Source: Alphaproteobacteria bacterium (GTDB taxonomy: Bacteria > Pseudomonadota > Alphaproteobacteria > Rhizobiales > Devosiaceae). Taken from it: 19,826 bases of DNA. The notes under the pieces are model-generated. The model saw only the letters and a list, made by a program, of their open reading frames with translations, did no database searches and was not told the origin of the DNA. The first letter of the stretch is position 1. Every line of letters starts with the position of its first letter. Position numbers and translations under genes: made by a program. Positions 15,253-19,826 of the stretch are shown piece after piece. Location: positions 1-19,826 of the forward strand of contig JAADFY010000238.1 of assembly GCA_013152625.1 (NCBI GenBank), in the 5' to 3' direction.

Positions 15253-15837
15253 TCAGGTCTGTGTCTGTGGTGTAAGAAGTTCGGGGAACAGGCGCCGCCC
15301 GCCAAGGAACGGATGGACCTTTAGCCCTTCAATCATGAACTGGAGTGCACCGGCCCGATTGCCCAGGCGCAACTGAACCAAAGCTCCGCCCGACAGGGCG
15401 CCGAAATGACGCGGTTCCCGGGCCAGCGTCTCGAACACATCGGCCAGGGAAGCATCATAGTCGCCCACAAAAAACGCATAGGTCGCTCGCCGGTTCCAGC
15501 CCTCGGCATAGTCGGGCCATTGCCGGATCACGTCGGAACTCAAAGCAATGGCCAACCCATAATCGCGGGCCAGGGCGGCGCGTTCGATCCCGCGCATTCT
15601 GGCGGCCAGTTCGGGGTCTGCCGGGGAAGTCCAGATGGTCCAGATCTGATTGGAAATGCCGCTCGCCTCTTTTTCATTTGGGGCAAACAAAAGCCGGTCA
15701 AACAACCCATCCAGGGCAAACCGGTCAACCAGTTCGGCCTCAGGGGCGGCGGTCTGGGCCCATGCAAGGGAAGGAACGGAAAAAGCAACCATCACGGCGG
15801 TCAGAATAGCGGCAAGATTTGGCAATCGTTTTTGCAT
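15253..15837 (-). CDS. Secreted TPR-like protein
   Basis: A 194-residue protein from ATG 15837, which has AGGAG seven bases upstream; the frame is open to 15933 but without protein-like sequence. A signal peptide is clear (RLPNLAAILTAVMVAFSVPSLAWAQ, about 27 residues). The mature part is helical with TPR-like pairs: RGIERAALARDYGLAIALSSDVIRQWPDYAEGWNRRATYAFFVGDYDASLADVFETLAREPRHFGAL and RLGNRAGALQFMIEGLKVHPFL. TPR proteins mediate protein contacts; this one should act in the periplasm. It precedes the flavoprotein gene by 43 bases and is divergent from the SDR gene, sharing a 215-base promoter region with it in which I saw no clear motif. The partner is unknown. Confidence 0.78.
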   Translation of the reverse strand: MQKRLPNLAAILTAVMVAFSVPSLAWAQTAAPEAELVDRFALDGLFDRLLFAPNEKEASGISNQIWTIWTSPADPELAARMRGIERAALARDYGLAIALSSDVIRQWPDYAEGWNRRATYAFFVGDYDASLADVFETLAREPRHFGALSGGALVQLRLGNRAGALQFMIEGLKVHPFLGGRRLFPELLTPQTQT

Positions 15838-16052
15838 CGGGCGGCTCCTGATACTTTGGACGATACGGGTAAACCCATCTTGCCCACGAAATTGGGCGGG
15901 GCAAGGTGTCTTCACGCCATTGTGCGGTGGCAACGATGTGGTCTGGGGCGGTCATTTGACGTGTTGCGGTGGACCAGATCGCCCTGTAAAAGCCGGGCAG
16001 GAACTTTTGGCCCGATCGTGGGTGCGCGGAAATTTTTGGGGAGCTAACGGGT

Positions 16053-16814
16053 ATGAACAAGATTGATCTTAACGGCCAGGTGGCGGTCATTACCGGGGGC
16101 GCAAGGGGTTTGGGGTTCGGTACCGCCAGCCGACTGCTTGGCTCGGGTGCGAAAGTGGCGATCTGGGATCGGGATATAGATGCCATCAAAGCCGCTCAGG
16201 AACTGCTGGGCAAGGAACACAAGGCCACGGATGTGGCCGGGGTTCAAGTTGATGTGACCGACTACGCCAGTGTCGAGGCGGCACTGGCCAAGACCGAGAG
16301 CACAATCGGGCCGGTGTCGATCCTGGTAAATTCGGCAGGAATTGCAGGGGCCAGTGCCGAGGTGACCGAGTTTCCCCTCGATGCCTGGGATGAGGTTATC
16401 TCGATCAATTTAACGGGCACGTTTTACGTCAACCGGGCCCTGGTGCCGGGCATGAAGGCGCGCAATTACGGGCGTATCGTCAATATTGCCTCAATCGCGG
16501 GCAAAGAGGGCAACCCCACTGCATCGGGCTATTCGGCCTCAAAGGCGGGGGTGATCGGGCTTACCAAATCTTTGGGCAAGGAACTGGCAGGATACGACAT
16601 TGCCGTAAACGCCATTACGCCGGCGGTGGCCAATACGCCCATTCTGGACAAGGTGCCCCAGGAGTTTATTGATTTCATGCTCTCCAAAGTGCCGCGGGCG
16701 CGGTTTTTAGAGGTTGAGGAGCTGGCCTCCATGGTGTGCTGGCTGGTGAGCGCGGAAAACAGTTTTACCACCGCTGCGGTGTTTGACCTTTCGGGGGGCC
16801 GGGCCACCTATTAG
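16053..16814 (+). CDS. SDR-family NAD(P)-dependent oxidoreductase
   Basis: A 253-residue classical short-chain dehydrogenase, with GGGGAG at nine bases before the ATG. Cofactor motif GGARGLG (15-21), with Asp39 in IWDRD favouring NAD(H). NSAG at 93-96. Catalytic Ser147 (NIASIAG), Tyr160 and Lys164 (GYSASKAG), and VNAITPAV in the usual place. It resembles sugar- or 3-oxoacyl-type dehydrogenases, for example the group oxidising deoxy-sugar acids, but the substrate cannot be read from sequence. It stands alone: divergent from the TPR gene and convergent with the anti-sigma gene 12 bases beyond its stop. A short T-run (16824-16829) lies just after it but without an obvious hairpin. Confidence 0.88.
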   Translation: MNKIDLNGQVAVITGGARGLGFGTASRLLGSGAKVAIWDRDIDAIKAAQELLGKEHKATDVAGVQVDVTDYASVEAALAKTESTIGPVSILVNSAGIAGASAEVTEFPLDAWDEVISINLTGTFYVNRALVPGMKARNYGRIVNIASIAGKEGNPTASGYSASKAGVIGLTKSLGKELAGYDIAVNAITPAVANTPILDKVPQEFIDFMLSKVPRARFLEVEELASMVCWLVSAENSFTTAAVFDLSGGRATY

Positions 16815-16826
16815 AACGCTGCTTTT

Positions 16827-17633
16827 TTATTGCCAGCTGTTTGCTGACTTTGCGCCGGTGCTGACGCCGATCTGGCGATAGGCGCTCTCGGCCAGAGCCC
16901 GCAATTCGGGCGGCTCCAGATCGCCAACGATCACACAGGCTATTTGCGGATACCCCCAGGAAAACGCATTCCAGCCATCGCCCGAAGCGGCGGCAAATTC
17001 CCGCGGTTCGGCGCCGTCGCCGGGGCGCAGGTAAAGGGTTACGCGCCGTCCGCCGGTGTCCTGATACATGAACTGGGCCGCCGGACCATCGGCGGAAGGC
17101 AAAAGCCGTCCGCCGAGCAGACGAAATCCGTTCCCGGTCAGATCGGGGGCAACCAGGGTACGCCCGGTCCGGCTGGACAGCCAGTTGTTCAAATGATCGG
17201 GGTCGGAGGCGGTTACCTCAACGGGGTGCAGCAGTTCAGGCACATAAACGGCATAGGCGCGGGTCGCTTCGGCAACCAGGGTGTCGGAGGCTGCGGGTCC
17301 GGGCACCAGAACGGCATTGGCCGCCCACATGCCCAGCCCACCTATAAGGACCAGCAAAACGGCGGCGGCGGCCATCATCGGGCGACGCCACCAGAGGGCG
17401 GTCCGGCGGGCGTTTATCAGGGCAGGGTGCAGGGCGGCGGGGATCGGCTCATCGAGCACTTTGTCAAAAATCTGATGAAGATCGGTGTTGAACTGACGGT
17501 ATGCGCTGGCCTGTTCGGCAGATTTGGGATTGGTGGCCAGCCAGGCTTCAACCTCAGCCTGGGTGCTGGCATCGAGTTCACCATCGACCAGGGCATTGAT
17601 TTCCAGATCGCGGTTATCGGGTGCGGTGGTCAT
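16827..17633 (-). CDS. Membrane anti-sigma factor paired with ECF2
   Basis: A 268-residue protein. Its ATG overlaps the ECF2 stop (ATGA at 17630-17633). The N-terminal part (EINALVDGELDASTQAEVEAWLATNP) is the helical anti-sigma pattern, paralogous to the protein at 8505-9317, without a zinc motif. One membrane helix lies at about residues 85-108 (MMAAAAVLLVLIGGLGMWAA). The periplasmic domain contains LNNWLSSRTGRTLVAPDLTGNGFRLLGGRLLP and ends QIACVIVGDLEPPELRALAESAYRQIG, the shape often seen in anti-sigma factors next to ECF genes. The intact reading frame, while its sigma gene is frameshifted, is odd: an anti-sigma factor without its sigma should be dispensable. That favours either a very recent mutation or a base-calling error. 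Confidence 0.85.
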   Translation of the reverse strand: MTTAPDNRDLEINALVDGELDASTQAEVEAWLATNPKSAEQASAYRQFNTDLHQIFDKVLDEPIPAALHPALINARRTALWWRRPMMAAAAVLLVLIGGLGMWAANAVLVPGPAASDTLVAEATRAYAVYVPELLHPVEVTASDPDHLNNWLSSRTGRTLVAPDLTGNGFRLLGGRLLPSADGPAAQFMYQDTGGRRVTLYLRPGDGAEPREFAAASGDGWNAFSWGYPQIACVIVGDLEPPELRALAESAYRQIGVSTGAKSANSWQ

Positions 17634-18159
17634 TTCACCCTCCTTAAGCCGGCGGGTCGGCCGGGCTTGGCGTTCAGGATCCGGCGCAGCTTCTCGCGGG
17701 AGCGGGCCAGCCGCGACATCACCGTGCCGGTGGGCACTCCGGTAATCTGGGCGGTCTCGAGATAGCTCATGCCCTCAAGGGCAACCAGGACAAGCACTTC
17801 GCGCTGGGATACCGATAACTGGTCCAGGGCCGAAACGATATCCTTGGCGCCTAAAATGGCCTCCGGTGTCGCAATGTCGGCCGGGGTCGGCACCCGCGCC
17901 TGTGCATCATCCAGAGACTGCTGGGCGTGCTCGGCGCTGGCGGATTTTGCCCGCATTGAATTGATGTAGATGTTGCGCATGATCGTAAAAAGCCATGCCC
18001 TGAGATTGGTGCCGGCCCGGAACATCTCAAGCCGGCCCAGGCGCGCTCGACGCAATCCTGAACCAGATCGTCGGCCACGCCAGGGTCTGTGCACAAGGCG
18101 CGGGCAAACCGGCGCAGACGGGGCAGTTCGGCGACTATTCGGTCGATCTCGGTGGACAC
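17630..18159 (-). pseudogene. ECF sigma factor (ECF2), apparent one-base frameshift
   Basis: The sigma factor is split between two frames. From GTG 18159 (AGGGGAG about ten bases upstream) the first frame gives STEIDRIVAELPRLRRFARALCTDPGVADDLVQDCVERAWAG, a normal region 2 start. The family match then jumps to the next frame at LEMFRAGTNLRAWLFTIMRNIYINSMR and continues through an intact region 4 (LSVSQREVLVLVALEGMSYLETAQITGVPTGTVMSRLARSREKLRR) to the stop at 17630. The break lies near 18031-18038 in a GC-rich run (gccggccc on the plus strand). Restoring one base would give ERAWARLEMF and a protein of about 176 residues. It is either a real recent pseudogene or a sequencing error. The gene overlaps its anti-sigma factor as ATGA and follows the EF-hand protein gene. 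Confidence 0.85.
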
Positions 18160-18183
18160 CTATAACATTCTCCCCTGGCACAA

Positions 18184-18211
18184 TTGACGCGCCGCCGGGG
18201 CGGCGCGTCAA
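18184..18211 (-). terminator. Strong hairpin between EF-hand gene and ECF2
   Basis: A perfect inverted repeat: 13-base arms (TTGACGCGCCGCC and its complement) with a two-base centre. It starts eight bases after the EF-hand gene stop and ends 25 bases before the ECF2 GTG. There is no long T-run on the minus strand (only TT), so it may be an attenuator or RNA-processing/stability hairpin that lowers sigma expression relative to the upstream gene, rather than a full terminator. Confidence 0.6.
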
Positions 18212-18219
18212 GCCAATTA

Positions 18220-18915
18220 TCAGTTCATGCCTTCGGCAGCCATCATGATTTCCATGTGCTTGCGGGCAACGGCGAGACCGCCTTCGCCTTCTTCCCAGCT
18301 GACCGAACCGTCATTGTTGGCATCTATGCCGTCCACCAGGGCATTGGCGGCGGCCTGCAACTGCTCGATCAGAGCTGCGGCGGTGGCAACATCCGTGGTC
18401 GCCTGGACCTGATTTACCAGGTCGGCAATATCCGCCGTCCAGCCGACAACGTTGCTTGCCGCGGTGGCCACATGGACCGCGTGCAGTTTGACATCATCGG
18501 AGGCGTCATCCTCTCCGGCGGCGACGGTGATGTGCTTGGCGGTGTTGGCCGCCCCTTCCTTAACCCCGTAACCCAGTCCGGGCCGGGCCATTTCCATGGC
18601 CGGCAACACAGCGTTGAGGACATGGGTGGCATGCAGTTGCATGGTGGACAGGTTCGAGGTGTCTGCGGCGGCAAGATTTGCATGCTGGATGGCGATGGCA
18701 GCCTCGGCTTCGGCGGTGGGCAAAAAACCCATCTCATCGGGGGTGTCGGCCCAGGCGGTCATGACGTGGCCGATATGGGCGTGGGACGATTTCATTTCCA
18801 TGGTGTCTGATTTGGCGGTGGTGGATCCGCCGGATTGGGATGCCAGTACCATGGGGCTGGAAATGGCGATGGCCATCAATGCCGCCGAAGACAAAGTTGC
18901 AATCGTGCGTATCAT
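18220..18915 (-). CDS. Exported His/Met-rich EF-hand protein upstream of ECF2
   Basis: A 231-residue protein with a strong ribosome binding site (AGGAGG) before ATG 18915 and a signal peptide ending about residue 26 (SSPMVLASQ). The mature protein is almost all helical and carries paired histidines: His45/47/50 (SHAHIGHVM), His78, His95/98 (MQLHATHVL), His128, His145/148 (KLHAVHVA). Near the end is one canonical EF-hand loop, residues 198-209 (DANNDGSVSWEE), with all ligand positions filled. It has no CxxCH, so it is not a c-type cytochrome. A periplasmic metal-binding or metal-sensing helical bundle is plausible; I recognise no named family. It has an ECF-type promoter and is probably the first gene of the ECF2/anti-sigma operon, so it may be both target and input of that sigma factor. 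Confidence 0.75.
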   Translation of the reverse strand: MIRTIATLSSAALMAIAISSPMVLASQSGGSTTAKSDTMEMKSSHAHIGHVMTAWADTPDEMGFLPTAEAEAAIAIQHANLAAADTSNLSTMQLHATHVLNAVLPAMEMARPGLGYGVKEGAANTAKHITVAAGEDDASDDVKLHAVHVATAASNVVGWTADIADLVNQVQATTDVATAAALIEQLQAAANALVDGIDANNDGSVSWEEGEGGLAVARKHMEIMMAAEGMN

Positions 18916-18965
18916 GGGGGTGTACCTCCTGTTGCATGGCGATTATCGCCTGCCTCTTAGAGGTA

Positions 18966-18993
18966 AACGTTTCTAAGGGGCGGTTTATTCCCC
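18966..18993 (-). promoter_or_regulatory. ECF-type promoter upstream of EF-hand/ECF2 operon
   Basis: Minus strand: GGGGAATAA, with GGAAT at 18991-18987, 17 bases, then CGTT at 18969-18966. The predicted start is near 18958, about 40 bases before the EF-hand gene ATG. It fits autoregulation of the ECF2 operon. An inverted repeat, CTTAGA-N10-TCTAAG (18956-18977), surrounds the -10 element and could bind a second regulator. Confidence 0.65.
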
Positions 18994-19041
18994 TAGGATG
19001 GAAAAAAATGTCAACCAGATGTGATTTGGCGGGGAAACAAC

Positions 19042-19809
19042 ATGGACCAAAAGACTGTATTGATTACCGGTTCGACCCGGGGTATCGGGCTGGGGATTGC
19101 AAAACGGTTTGCCGCTGAAGGGTACGCGGTGGCGCTAAACAGTTTTGAGCCAGAGGACCAGGTTGGAGATGTACTGGCCGGATTTGACGGGGCGGCGCAT
19201 TATTTTGGCGCCGATCTGGCCAGACCGGCGGCGGGGGCCGAACTGGTGGCGCGGGTGATCGAGCGGTTCGGGGGTCTTGATGTTCTGATTAACAATGCCG
19301 GGGTGCAAAATGTGGCGCCGGTGGATGAATTTGAGCGCAAGGACTGGGATCGGGTGCTGGCTGTGGGCTTGAACGGCACCTTTGACACCATCACGGTGGC
19401 AATCGCCCACATGAAACAACGCGGGCGGGGGCGGATCATCAATATTGCCTCGGTGCACGGGTTGCGGGCCTCGGCGTTCAAATCGGCCTATGTGGCGGCA
19501 AAGCACGGGGTGGTAGGGTTGACAAAATCTGTGGCGCTGGAGGTGGCGGAGGCCGGGATTACGGTCAATGCCATTTGCCCGGGCTATGTGCACACCGAAA
19601 TGGTGGAGCGCCAACTGGCCGATCAGGCGCGCATTCACAATCTGCCGGTGGCGGCGGTCAAACGCGATATCATGTTATCGCAGCAACCCACCCGCCAGTT
19701 CGTGACGGTTGAAGAAGTGGCCGAACTTGCGTTTTATCTCGCCGGGGATATGGCCCGCTCGATTACAGGGGCGGCGATTGCCATTGATGGCGGCTGGATG
19801 GCGAAATAG
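19042..19809 (+). CDS. bdhA: D-3-hydroxybutyrate dehydrogenase
   Basis: A 255-residue SDR enzyme that interconverts D-3-hydroxybutyrate and acetoacetate with NAD(H) in the cytoplasm, the step after PHB depolymerisation. Start ATG 19042 with GGGG seven bases upstream; the frame is open to 19021 but without a signal. Cofactor motif GSTRGIG (10-16), NNAG (84-87), Asn111, catalytic Ser137, Tyr150 and Lys154. The family-specific parts are NAICPGYVHTEMVERQ, IMLSQQPTRQFVTVEEVAELAFYL and SITGAAIAIDGGW, which separate it from generic 3-oxoacyl-ACP reductases. It is divergent from the EF-hand gene, sharing a 126-base region. The window ends 17 bases after its stop, so downstream partners are unseen. 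Confidence 0.9.
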   Translation: MDQKTVLITGSTRGIGLGIAKRFAAEGYAVALNSFEPEDQVGDVLAGFDGAAHYFGADLARPAAGAELVARVIERFGGLDVLINNAGVQNVAPVDEFERKDWDRVLAVGLNGTFDTITVAIAHMKQRGRGRIINIASVHGLRASAFKSAYVAAKHGVVGLTKSVALEVAEAGITVNAICPGYVHTEMVERQLADQARIHNLPVAAVKRDIMLSQQPTRQFVTVEEVAELAFYLAGDMARSITGAAIAIDGGWMAK

Positions 19810-19826
19810 GCGTTCGGGGTAACGGG

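Noticed and set aside
15999..16030. GGAAC before the SDR gene as a fourth ECF promoter
   Set aside because: No CGTT at 16-17 bases and no GGGGAATAA word.

Overview
The window reads as chromosomal DNA from a GC-rich alphaproteobacterium. The basis is the codon use, the AGGAG-type ribosome binding sites, two ECF sigma/anti-sigma pairs with ATGA overlaps, a D-3-hydroxybutyrate dehydrogenase of the PHB-degradation type, and a MerR with alphaproteobacterial-style cysteine spacing. The genus cannot be named from the sequence. I see no rRNA, tRNA, insertion sequence, phage gene or CRISPR array.

Layout. 1-2443: the 3' end of an FGGY sugar kinase faces a GntR/UTRA regulator, followed by a methionine-rich secreted protein and a small SHOCT membrane protein. 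2440-8135 (minus strand): a compact operon of phosphate transporter pit, polyphosphate kinase ppk1, a membrane protein with the Pycsar-effector (PycTM, DUF5706) fold, and a DUF3616 exported protein. Some of its junctions overlap or are almost touching. 8505-9847 (minus): an ECF sigma factor and membrane anti-sigma factor, divergent from a secreted subtilisin-like protease (10003-11487) that carries an uninterrupted 45-residue acidic tract. 11509-13847: a minimal mercury-resistance locus (merA, an extended MerF-like transporter, divergent merR) with a typical long-spacer mer promoter. 13854-15837 (minus): a second disulfide-oxidoreductase-like flavoprotein and a TPR-like secreted protein. 16053-16814: an SDR dehydrogenase. 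16827-18915 (minus): a His/Met-rich EF-hand exported protein, a second ECF sigma gene broken by an apparent one-base deletion, and its anti-sigma factor. 19042-19809: bdhA.

How it may work together. The most unusual signal is a shared promoter-like element, GGGGAATAA followed by CGTT, with 16 or 17 bases between GGAAT and CGTT. It occurs three times, each in a gene-start region and in the right orientation: before pit-ppk1-PycTM-DUF3616, before the protease, and before the EF-hand/ECF2 operon. I saw no other copy by eye. This suggests that one or both local ECF factors control phosphate uptake and polyphosphate synthesis, a surface or secreted protease, and a metal-binding-like exported protein as one stress regulon.

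The second notable point is the PycTM-like protein, a fold known from Pycsar antiphage effectors. Here it sits beside ppk1 with no nucleotide cyclase in the window, and it carries a lysine-rich tail with three evenly spaced GKNxK motifs. Its role here is inferred, not shown.
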